A DNA stretch of 64,000 nucleotides from Gymnorhina tibicen (Eukaryota > Chordata > Aves > Passeriformes > Artamidae): contig VXAZ01003270.1 of NCBI GenBank assembly GCA_013399875.1, positions 1,105,558-1,169,557 on the forward strand. The letters are read 5' to 3'. Below are positions 12,000 through 24,060 of the stretch, one piece after another. The first letter of the stretch is position 1; each line of letters starts with the position of its first letter. A model generated the notes under the pieces. That model ran no database searches and was not told the DNA's origin. It saw only the letters and a list, made by a program, of their open reading frames with translations. The position numbers and the translations under genes were made by a program.

Positions 12000-13560
12000 A
12001 AAACATTATTTTCCCCTCTTCAGAATTTTCATTTTTTTATCTTTAATATAGAATTAACTATATAATTTTTATTCTTCATGTTATTTTCCAGTATCAATTT
12101 AAAAAAAAAAATCATTCCTTCAAGGATATCTTTCATAGCCAGGGGTAGAAAGAAAGACACAACAATTTTGAGCTCGTGTTGCTGGGGTTTTTTTTAAATT
12201 CTGTCTTGTGTATCTGCTGGCTGCACTAGAAATTTGGCCTCTTTTATAAGCTAAAGGTTTGTCAGTATTAATGTATACATGTAAGACAGAATGAGTTAAA
12301 GTACCGATCACAATTGTTATTTAAATCAGCAAGTAAAAACCTTTCATTTCAATAATCTTTTTTAAGGCTTGGTTTGCTTTGTGTAATTTAGATATTTCCT
12401 AAATGAAAAATTGAAGTCGTTGTTTCACAACAGCTAAAATACATTGAAGCTAAAAATGGATTTAACGCTAAAACTGAGGGGGTTTTAACAATTTAGAGGA
12501 TATATAATACATGCACATTGAAGCTATAGAATACTTTACCATATATATATTCAGATTTCAATACTACCCGTGAGAGATAACACTATGAAATAAAGCCATT
12601 TTTATTACTGACTTTTTTTGGTAGTTTGTATCAAATGGCACATGCACAGAGTCAGAATACAAAAATACATTTAGAACACCATAATAGGTTTCTTGTTATT
12701 AAGGGAATATGATAGGTAATTCGAGAATAAGTATGTCAAAACTAATCTATTTTTTAAAAACTACTTAATGTATTAAATGATAGAAAACATTTCTTTAGGG
12801 ATGGGATTGGACAGATTATTTCAGGCCATCTTGTCCTTCAGTTTTGAACTCGTGGGTGAAAATGTCTTGTATATAGTTTTTATTCCTAGACTAAAGACCG
12901 AAAATTGGTTTGCTGGTTTTTTTGTTTCTCAAGTGGTGTCTTAGCATTGAGTGAAGTAGTTACTGAACTGAACTATGCCGGAGGAACTGAGAGTAAGAAG
13001 TGCTTTCTGCACCTGCAGAACAAGTTGCAGCTGTCAAGTGCTGGTTTATCACTTCAGCAAATTCTTGTTCCAGGTGCTCAGCAAGTGACTTCCCCGAAGC
13101 CTGTTGTTTTACTTTCTTAAAACTTCAGTAACAGCTTGCACTGCCTGAATGCTATTTGTGTTTAATTTGAATTATAGAAATGGATTGCTTCATTCTCACA
13201 TAAAAGATTTCAAGATTTTAAATGTAACATAAACATGTTTATTCTTAAAGAAAAACACACTTAAACTGGACTTAAAAAAGCAACACTATCTGAATAAAGT
13301 GAGCGATAAAGGTACAAAAATCCCCGATAACCCGCACATTCCCTTTAAAAAACAGAATGAAATAACATTTTTCTTGAAAATATTTTTCGAATGTAGTCCT
13401 TTTCAGCCTAAGTCAATACTAGGAATGTGTGAGTTACTGAATAATTTTGTATGTCCTTTATTCAGTTTATTAATACATTATTAAAATTTTAAATCCATTT
13501 TTTAAGTACCCAAAGGCCTCTTGGCTATGATTTATAGAAAAAAATGGAAAAAAAATTAAA
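12000..13560. other. AT-rich block, candidate conserved non-coding DNA
   Basis: This block is visibly richer in A and T than its flanks. It has many TAAT, TTAAT and ATTTAAAT-type words, ATATATAT at about 12543, and few long frames. No repeat family is recognised in it. Such homeodomain-word-rich AT blocks in birds are often either conserved enhancers or ordinary AT-rich DNA, and the sequence alone cannot decide. Short frames such as 12905-13120 (plus) look like chance. Confidence 0.3.
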
Positions 13561-16500
13561 ATACTCTTATTTTGAGGAACTATATTGAGGGAATTCAGAT
13601 GATAGTTTGAAGAACGTTACCCTCACTACGTGTGCTGAAAATGGGCCCTAATTCCAGATTTTTCTCTTAATTTTTTTTTCTTGCAAGAACTCATGAACTC
13701 ATCTGACTACGACAACATCCTGCACACAAGGAAGCTTGCTATCCCGGGAGGTAGCAAGCAAAGTCTGTCTAACCCGGTCCCGATAACTAGTAATGACAAG
13801 GAGTGAATATTTAGACCAGAGTGCAGGAAATCAGATGATCATTCCCTTGGGAACATTGCCAGTTTGCAGTAGTCACCAAGGTAGTGAGACCACCTGTGGG
13901 CACCACCAAGCCAGTCCTCTGTGAACCTTGCTGTTCGCTTTTTGAACTCACTTCTTCTTTTGGTGGTGAGTTCCCATTCAGCTCTGCACACAATTCAGCT
14001 TGTGAGCGAAATGGTTTAAATGGTGTAAAATAAACATAATAAATTTCTGCTTTTCACAATGTCACTGAGAGCTTTTTGGATGCCACTGAAAAATTTGCAT
14101 TAATTTTGATGGAAACCATAATGCACAATCTGAGAAGGGCATTTGACTGGAAAGACAGGTATGTAACTACTTCAGCAAGCTTTGGTCACTTTGAGGTTGT
14201 TGTATAGGTGATGCCCTTCTCTGAGTCTGGCTGGCAATTTTCCAGCATTATAGCAGCCTTCAGAAGCACTAATTGGCATGTGGAGCACAGAGTGCGCTTT
14301 CAGAAGGACTGAAGGGTGAATTTCCCACTTTGTCATGTATGAAAGAATTATGGTGAACGAACTCTTATTCCCCAGTGCTGTGAAACACACAGACTACAGA
14401 GCAGCTCAAAGCACAGAGTTTTGGACTGCAGTCTGTAATTTCCTAAAATCTGAACCTTAACCAGAGCTTTTTGGTTTAGTTTTACATTCGAAGTGTGGGT
14501 CTCTTGCTCCAAGTACTGTCAACACCCAACCCAGTAAGCAAAGGCAGCAAGGAATTAGGAATCACCCAGCATTTGTAGCACAGTTAATTACTTGTATAAC
14601 ATATAACAACTTCCTGAGATCTAGTGAGAAGGCCAAGAGCAGTGACGACGGCGAGGCTCCCTGTAAATCTGGCTGAGTGGAGGAACGCACTCTCCTCCCT
14701 TGGATTGCTGGAGCAAGCAGAATTTTATCTGAACTGACGGATGAGATAAAACCAAAGCAACTGGAGATGCGAAAGTTATATCTGGTCACATTTTCTAAAG
14801 CACCTGCGGAGGCAACCTGCAGTCTTGACTCTCCAACCATCTGATGGGGGACTCCTTGGGGACAGGCTATTGCCCTTGCAGTGAAACCAGGGGAATAGCA
14901 GTAGAGTGGGGACTGATGCGTGCCTAGGCTTTATCTCCGTGCATTGTCAGAAGGGGCCATGACGGTCATTCACCAGGGCTTGGGAGCCCTCCTAGAGCTT
15001 CAGCTGTGACCTCTGAGAATCCAGCCTCCCACTAAAGTGAAATTACTCAAGTGTTCTAAAACTTCTGGAAGGGATGAGAAGGCAATTGGTCAGGCAAGTG
15101 AGCACACAGTCATATAAACATCATTGCACTGGAAGACCAGGCTCAAGAAGTGGTTTCTGGATGTCCTTGACTTAGATGCACCAACTGCATGTGCATGAGG
15201 ATTAGCAGGAGTAAGTTTAAACAAAAAAAAAACCAAAAAATATTGCCAGCTAATTTAAGAGTGAAAGGTGAGACTAATTATCCTTGTACCAAAAAGTCCC
15301 AGGTACTCACAGGAAAAGACAGAGCACAAAGGAAGATCAGTCTCAGAAAAAGGGAGTACATTTTGTTAAAGAATCACTGTTCTTTCTGCTGAAAGGTAGA
15401 ATGTATTTTTCCAAAGGGTCTAATAATTTACTTTTGCTGTTATATAGCAGTGAACGTTGGGAATAGCTATGGAATGGTAGTTGGTGTTGGCCAGCTGAAG
15501 TCTGAAGGCCATTTTTTTTTAGCAGCTAAGGAAAATAAGTTTTACAGTCCAGGAACAGCTCAACAGTTCCTTTTCTGAAGCATAAAACATTCACAGGAAT
15601 CAGTGGGGGTCCTGGCTGAGAAGGGAGCAGAATTCGTGGTTGAGCTTGTAGCCCCATGCAACACTCTGGTGTGTAACGTGCTGCAGATCTGCGGTTGGGC
15701 AGGCAAGGCCATGGATGGACTTCATGGATCACATACAGATCCTGAACCATGGGATGTGGTGGTCTGTATGGACTAATGCTGTTGCACTTGGTCTGCAACA
15801 TGCATTCCCACACTGCTGCCCCATAGATCTGTCCACTGAAGAGCACTGACTGATGGGAGAGCTGAGAGGTGGTCTATAGACTGAAAAATGATTTACCATC
15901 CATGCCTGCTTGTGGAGGGACGCCCAGATTTCAGACACAGCCACAGGAGCTCGCACACTGACCCAAGAGAGCCTGAAGAGCAAAAGCACCCACTGCGTGC
16001 ACGAGGAGGGGATGGAGTCCAACCCATGTGCTGCTCTTGGCATCAAGCCTGCTTATGGGGAGCAATGAGAACTCCCTCCACCTTTAACATCAGACAACCA
16101 ATAAAAGGCAGTGAATGTCAATTTGGAAAGGAGAAAGGAAACTAAAGAAAAGACAGATTGACAGTGAACACTGAGGGGGCTCACTGGTGCTTATGGAGAG
16201 GAATTGCCCCAGCTTTTAGAGAGATGGAGGGAATTTCGTGGTACCACAAGGCACCATGGGAACCCCTGCACGGTGCACGCTGTAGGATGCAAGGATGTGG
16301 CTGGATTCCAAAAGGAGTTTGCTTTGCGGCTGTCGATGCAGTCCCTTGATTCACGATGCAGTTTTGTTTCTCTCTTGACTTTTTGTTTGGAACACATGTG
16401 CAAACTGGCCAGAGTTTTGCTTTTCATGCTGTTCAAGGATGATAGGAACACAAAGTGCTGTCTCATGAGTTTTGTCGACCCGATTCCCTTCCAGAAATTT

Positions 16501-19500
16501 GCTCACATCTGATTTTGTTTCCTCTGCCCACTCTCTGTAGACACTGAGTTTCCAGTGTCATTTGCCTCCTACACACGCTCATTAACCCATTTCCCTCCAC
16601 CTCTGATCCTACAATGCCCATTTTATCCAATTAATGGTAGGAAATAAGTGGGGGTTTTATGACAAGGGTGTGAAGTTCCGTCTGACACTTTGCATCTTTC
16701 CAAAGAACAATGCTTTCTCAATAATTATGTTCAGATGACCATTAAGCTGGTGCTGCCACAGTTCTCCCTTCAGTTTTAATGAATATAATAAACAGGAATG
16801 AACTTCTGCTATCTGCAGCTGCTGCCATTGTCTGTGAACTGCACGTTGCTTCGGAGAAGTTTATTTTAGCTTTAAACCTCTTTCAAACAATGTGCAAGAG
16901 AGTGAAAAAAAAAAAAAGTTGGTGCGTTTTTGTCAGCTCTCGCCTTTCCCAGATGTTTTTGGCATGAGAAATGCTGTAGGACAATTAAAAAGAAACTTCG
17001 TTTTCAGAAGTATTTGGGAAGCAAGACTCCAGTGAAGTCCCAGGGCTCTGAGAGTGCTCAGAAATTCGTCAGCTCTGGGGTGCAAAGTCTCTCTCTGGTT
17101 GTATGATCATGCAAATCCCAGAATGGGAGAATATTAAGGTAATGGAGCTCAGGTTTATCAGTCATATTCAGATAAGGAGAAAATCCTGGCCTGACGATCT
17201 CCTTATTGGGGAAAAATCTCTTAAGCTTTTTTAAAATACCAGTCTACTCCAGTAATGCTTTGCGCCTAGGACCCTTCAAGCAGGAGTTTCAGAGAATTTT
17301 ATAATAATTTCCAACTCTAACCTATGAGAAACAAAGACCCCAAGAGTCATGGTACACAGTCCTTGCTCTGAGCACTAACATTTAACTGACAGCATTGGAA
17401 ATGGACAAATATTTATTCTCATCTCATCAGAACTGAATCCTTACTTGGTGTATTTTGACCTTTGGGGGTTTTTTTATTCAATATTCATACAGAATCATTG
17501 CTGCATATACTACTCACCATAGCCAAGTTAAATTGCTCTTCCCTAAATATTTTATTTCAGATGCTGGGATATGTGGGAGTTCTGAAAAGTTCTGAACACT
17601 GGAAACATTTAGTTTAAAATTATTATTATTGTTTTGTACATACAGCTCTTACAGCATTGTGATTAAGGTTGTGTCAGCAAGTAACATTTAAAAGCCAAGT
17701 TTAGGGACTTATAACTCGCTGAAGAAATTCACTTGGGGCTAAAAGTTGGCTTTGCAAGCAGTTCTGTGGGAGTTAGCCAATATCTTCGAATTTTTTGGCT
17801 TCTCTTTGCTTTTAGTCACAATGTGACTGAAACATGAGTTTCTTATTTTCTCTGTTTAAAAACTGATGTGTTGTCTTCCCATCCTAATATAAGGTAGCAC
17901 CAACTGTTAATGCTTGACCTAAAAATAGTTACATGTTTCTTATTCAGGGGCAGAAAATTGGTGAATTGCTGCCAGATTAACTGAATAACCAAATCCACAT
18001 TTTGCACTCTTACTTAGTCTCGTTTCTCGTGAAGGTGGTGACACATCCCTTTGCTTGAAAGTTTGTAATACCATTTCTGCAGGACTGACCATGAACTCTG
18101 TCAGGTGCTTTGAGATTTAATAACTCCCTGAAGGGGCAGCATACATGCATAGTGTTATTTCTGTTGCCACACGCGTCACAGATAAAACTCCAAATGGTTT
18201 CACCTCCTTCAAATAAAAATCTTAGGTGATGGCTTGACTATTATTTGGTTGATTTGCACAGTTGGTGGTTTTGGGGTTTTTTCCCCACTTTTATGTCTAA
18301 TGGCTTAAAAACACTCTGAAGCCCCTTTCCTCTGAGGCTTTTCGAGGGTTATGTTAAGGCTTGCAACAGCCTGGGAGGCAGATTCTCAAATCATCGATTT
18401 TTATGAAACACATGCCAGTATTATACTGTGAGCAGGTAGCTGTTCACTGTCATGCTACGTGCATTATTGTGGGGCTGTCCATGCTTCCAAGTTACCATTG
18501 TGGTGGTGTCATTTGGAAACCTCAGACTTTTTTTGTTTAGCACTACCATGAAAGCAGGTACTGATTAGGAATGTATAAAGTTACTTAATTTCCCTTCATG
18601 GAGATATTTGAAATTTCTTTGTATTTTAATGAGAAGGTGTTCAGAGGAGTATTCAGTCCTCCTGTGGTTACAATGAGATTTCAGATTTACCCAAAAAACC
18701 CTGCAGCATCCTCTGCCAGCTTCTACAGTTCTTTTTCTTACGGCTCTCAGACTCACCCCCACCCTTGCCGTGGCAATAAGCTTGGGATTGAACAGTCTCC
18801 TTTTCAGGAAACCACCAGCTATGTGCTCAGGAAACTGAGGACACATCCTCAGTAGTGGCTGTTCTTCGATAGGATCCCATGAAAATTGCTTTTGGGTTAT
18901 GTGATTTCTGTGATAGTTATCTTAAGGACTCCTGCTCCTACTTATGACGGGCCAAGGTTTTAGTGATCCAAAGTGGAAGTCTGGCATTGGGAAGAAGTCT
19001 CTTGAGGGAAGAGCTTGTCTTTAGGGAACAACTTGTCTTTTGTTTGTGAGAACCAGTAGAGATGGGAAGGAGATTTGGAGGACATGGCCGAAGAAGGGGA
19101 TTAGGAAGGCTGCACTTCCCAAAGAGGAAGATGCCAGGGAAGCTGCTGCAGAAGGAGGTGCTCACTTGGACCTTCACAAACAGTTCCAGAAGTTTTAGCC
19201 TGTAGTGAGATTGGATGAGGCTTCAGCAGTTGTCAAGCCCCAGAGAGAATGCTTTCTGCTACTTTTAGGTTTTACTTAAATGAAAATACATCTTAAGGAT
19301 TAAGAGCCTTTATGCTCTAGCACTACCTATGATATCAAACACCAGCATTCTATAAATGATGACCTGTCCTGCCTTCCCCAGCTCCATTTGCTGACAGTGT
19401 TGGTAGACATATCCCCCAGTCCTCTCTTCCCAAGCTGAAGAACACCAGTCTGCTTCCTTTCCATCCACATCATTGCCCTTTGTGTATATCCACATCTGTT

Positions 19501-22500
19501 CACTTGTCCTGTCCCGCTGCAGCTTCCTCCATGTGTGGGGTGAGGAAATGGCTTAATGGGTTAGAGAAATGTCACCTTTCAAAAGTGATCCATGACCCTG
19601 TGCTGTCTGTTCAGCTGGGGATTTCACACACCACCACTCCTTGCCCTTGAGGGAGGGACTTAACGCGGGCAGCATACAGGCTTAGCGTTGCTCTCTGCTC
19701 CGCCAAGCTTCAGGTCACCATAATCATTGCTGGCATTTCGCAGGCCACGGGCATACTCCCAGTGTAACATGGACAGGTTCCCATGGGAGGCTGGAGATAT
19801 GTGGGGGTTGCAAGGCAGCACGTGGTGTCTGTGAAAAGAGGGGAACATTAAACACGTGGAGGTTGCCACCATAACTTCTTCATTCTCTGGCACTGTGGGG
19901 GAGGAAGAGCTTTCTCTCAGAGCTAGGAAAGACAAAACTGTGGAGTGACCTGGTAGGCTCATGCCCATCACTTTCAGCCTGGCCATCACAGCTCTTACCT
20001 CAGCACCAGGGAAGGGTGTGGAGCTGGCCCCGGTGTTGGTGCAGGGGGTTGGAGAGGTCGCAGCTGAGGTAGTTTATGAAAACTTAAATTCATCCTGTGC
20101 TGCTTGGTGAAACGTTTACCCGTGGCTATTTCCTGGGCTTTTAAGAGAAGGCAGGCAGCAGTATTTGGTACCCACTAATTAAATGCAGTTTGAACTGTGT
20201 TGTTTGTGGTAATGTAGTGAAAATATGGCCCCTGCTGTGACATCTGCAGCCAGACAAGTGACACCACCCAGCCTCTGGTCAAAGCCTATGTTTTCAATTC
20301 AGTAAATAACAGCTAAAACACTGTAAAGACCTCAGAAAGACAGAGACGAATGAAAGACAAATTCCTGTTATTTCCATAAGATGCTAAACAGGGCTGAAAA
20401 ATGCATTTTTTCTTTTTTTCCAGAAAGGTGCTTTATGGACATTAAATATTCTTTGGGATTTCTTTATAATACGTTTTTTGAGAGAATGGATTTTGCTATT
20501 TTGTTGAGTAGTTCCAATCCTCCCTTTACAAAGGGAGAAGAAGCTTCCTTATAGAAATTAGCAGATCTAAAGATTTGGAAGTCATTTGTTTTATGGTATA
20601 TGAGGTCTTCTTCCTAATGTACATGTTGTTTAATTAAAAAAAACAGCATAAGCCTTGCACATAACTCACCAAGATGTTAGAAAATGTAATTGAGGCTCAC
20701 AAGTAAATTTTTAATTTTTTCTAGAGGCAATGGTGCCACCTCCAAAAGCACAGCTGAGAGGATCTCGGGTTCCTACGCTCCCAAAATGGAGGGCAGTGCT
20801 GAAAAGAATAGAGAATTCATGAAAGTTGCAAAAATATCAGAGGAAGTGGAGTGACCTTCCCCACTGCTCAAGCCTGGATGAGTTTCTCCATGAGGATTTA
20901 GAACTGTAAAACAGCTGTAGATGTCTGGCTGAGAATGGTAATGCAACCAAATGGAAGCCATGCCATGTAGTGAAATCATACATTTGGTAAATGGGAGATC
21001 TATAAATAGTTTTTTAAGGCCTAAGAATTATTAAAGGAGAAGTTATACCTGGATATGTGCTCCTGCAAGAGCTCCAGCTGCTCAATAGCTTGTTTTGGAC
21101 TACAGCACAGAACCAGAGGCAGTACATTTCACAGATGTGCTTTCACCCTTTGCAAACACACTACTAGAGGTCATTGAAGAATGTTGCCAGCATACAGCCA
21201 GGATGCTGTGTGCTGTAGGTTTCCATATGAGGCTGCTGCCAAGACAAGACACTCAGTCTGTTGGCTTCCAGCATAACTACCTCCCAGGTTCATCCACGGA
21301 GGTCTGTGCTCCTCAGTGTGCTGGCAAGGTGGCAGCTGCCACAGAAACGCCTGTCACCCAGTCAGGTAACAGGCTGCCCACTTTTCCTAACATTAATATT
21401 AATGTCCCTCTCTCTCACTCAGAGTATGATGCGGGGCAGAGCGGTGGTGCTGTCCCGCAGCTGCTCTGGTGGAGCGCGTTCCAGCATTGTTCGGTGCTGA
21501 AAGCTGCCTCCAATTAGCCCAGCTGCACCTCCTTATTAGGAGTGAAGAGCCAGCTGCCAGTCAACGTGATGCTAACCACAGCATCCCGCCTGCCACCAGC
21601 CAGAGAATTTGGTGTGTCCTGGCCACATCGGCTCCACAGCCAATTGGAACCCCCTTCCACCAGATTTAACCTCCTCCAGTCTACATCTGCAATGAGGTTT
21701 AATTTCCTAAAGGTGTAGAGAGCTGCTAGGATTTAAGAGGTCTTTAGTCAAACGTTGTTGATGCCAAGGGGTTCTAGATGCCAGCTGGCACGGAGCTTTT
21801 GTAAAGACCCAGTCTGAAGGAGCCAGTGCACTCCAGACTAGGAGAGTAAAGCACCTCTTAGGGTGCAGTTGCTTACTTACATTGCAGATTCCCAGACCTT
21901 TTTAAAGCCTGATCCTATGTGCCTGAGAGATATCATTCATGACACCTGTCTGACCTACCAGGAATGGTTGGAGAGCAGCAAAGTTGGGCACGGTCACCCA
22001 CTGAGCCACTCAGGTTAAACCCAACCTGGACTGTGCACCAGCAACACCAGCTCCCTGCCCTTATATTATGTCAAATGAAGTCCAGGATAGCTGAACACTG
22101 TACTCTGAGCAGGGAGCAGGGGCTGGCTGCAGGGCAGGCACACCAGTGCTGCTCCAGAGCCTCAGCCATTGTCTCAGGGGCTCTGCACACATCATGGCAT
22201 CACTATTACCCCTGCACAAATTATCAGAATTACGAGTCAAAGCTGAAAGGTCTTTTTACAAATGTAACCTCAGCTCCTACAGCACTCCATAGCTTTTGTA
22301 ATGTTAAACTCAGGCCGCTTGGCTGGGTCTCACAAAAGGGGCCTTGCTCCCCTTGCACATGACCTGGTTTCCTCACGGAGCACGGCAAGCAGGGATGCTC
22401 CCATCACAGCAAGCACCGACAGCTCCTTCACTGGAAAACTCATCTGAAAGTGATGAGCAAAATGCTGCTGGCGGGCACTGCTGGAGAAATAGCTCAGTTG

Positions 22501-23309
22501 TGCAGCTCCACTTGGCATTGGCTGGATTCTTTCAAAGAAGTAAATGTTAGCAGCAGCATTCAACCTACGGATTCCCTACCTAGAAAGGTCCTACCATAAG
22601 ACTGTCCTGTAGCCTGGCTTTATCTTCTGCAAGAGCCATGCTAAGTCCCTGGAGAGGTACTTGAGAGTTCAGCATTCAGGCAGGGCTCAGCATCCAAATC
22701 TACAGCAAGCTGGAAAGCACATGAAACCAAATTACTCAGATTTTCCCATCTGTGCACATGTGCTTAGCTGGTTTTAAATTATCAGTGTAAAGGCCTAGAA
22801 GCTTCATAATGTACACACAGAAAGATTCCCACAGATTTTTCCTTTATTTTTCCTCTTTTTTGTAATTTTTTTTTTTTTTATTGAAGCCAGCTGAGTAAAT
22901 TCATAGGAAGTTGTAACAGGACAAGTGAAATGTATACCCACATTCCCTGGGAATCCAAATGCCTTTAACACATACTGTATTTCATGTGAAATTTATTTTA
23001 GAAGACACCAGAACAGTGTAACTTTTTCATCACTGTGTTTTAAAGCTATCACTTTTGAATGAAATAAGGGGACAAGAAAAAAAAGAAAATGTGAAAATCC
23101 CAGAACCTGATACCCCTCTCCCACATTCTAAGAGAAGAGATTAACTTCTCCATTTTTCCGGGTCACTTTCAAATTTATAACTAATTACAGAATAGCTTTA
23201 AAATGCAGCCCCAATTTAAACTACCGTGAGTGAGAAGCAGCTGGAATGACACTTAACTGTGGAGTTGAATGTTGTCTTGCACTTATTCTCTATTTTGTCT
23301 CAGAAGTTT
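13561..23309. other. non-coding single-copy span, no gene recognised
   Basis: No exon, RNA gene or transposon is recognised. A hairpin at 13734-13759 is listed separately. An octamer followed by a TAAT core (ATTTGCATTAAT, 14093-14104) is a plausible POU/homeodomain site. Frames up to 140 codons (21095-21517 plus) have no recognisable domain. The last few hundred bases (about 22800-23230) are AT-rich, with a poly-T run near 22866. Confidence 0.5.
13734..13759. repeat. hairpin with CCCGGG in its loop
   Basis: GCTTGCTA (13734-13741) and TAGCAAGC (13752-13759) are perfect 8-bp inverted arms around TCCCGGGAGG. The TCCCGGGA part is itself palindromic, so the stem could extend with a GG bulge. The surrounding 100 bases also carry several CpGs, unusual for the neighbourhood. 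Confidence 0.6.
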
Positions 23310-24060
23310 TTACAATCCCATATAAGTTAAATGAAAACTATTTCTGGCTGTGGCAGGAAAGTGATATCTGAGCACCACATTGAGCAGGGGCCATGCAGGT
23401 CGCTGGGGGAGCCCTCTGATAACCTGTAGGGTGATGAAGCCAGTGAAGAACAACGTCCATGCCAATTCCTTGGGCTGAGCAGACCTGCTGTTGGTCCCTG
23501 CAGATATGTCCATCTGCGTGGTCACACTGGTGAGCAGCCTGGTGGTCAGCAGCAGTTTTCCAGTCCCAGCATTGGAGAGGCAATCGTACCAGGGTATCCT
23601 TCACCCAATTCCTACCCTGGCTCCACTGCCTTTTATATTTAGCCTTATAAAAATCTGTGAGCCAGACCTCCAGCTCGCTTGAGTCAGGGGCTGATTTATG
23701 CTGTCTGAGAGATCTGAAGATCTCCACAGCCAGTTCCACATTTGTAAAATAAACTGAGCTGAGCTTAATGAAATTTTGTGCGATGATTTTGGTGAGCTCT
23801 CCATTGGATGCAGTAATGTTTAGACTGCAGCACTGAGGGCTGATGCAACTGGGCAGGTGACCCCTACATGTAGAGATGGGGCGGTGGTCCCTGATGGGAG
23901 AAACAACTAGAAAAAACAGGATCTCCTTGGGGCTGGCCCTGCCTGCTCATACAGTTTGTGATGGTGGATAAATGGTCAAAAGGGCATGATCCTTCTCTCT
24001 TGAAGTCAATGTGATATCCTGCACCTGGATATGAGTCTGGGTTTTCCAGGAGCAAAGAGT
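23310..24060 (-). other. cluster of overlapping minus-strand open frames, unassigned
   Basis: Minus-strand frames run through 23864-24055, 23601-23804, 23338-23739 (133 codons, from a GTG, so not a proven start) and 23310-23525. The last contains a hydrophobic stretch (WTLFFTGFITLQ) like a membrane segment. Successive frames shift, as might happen in a decayed coding sequence, but I recognise no family. Chance open frames are an equally good explanation. Confidence 0.15.
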
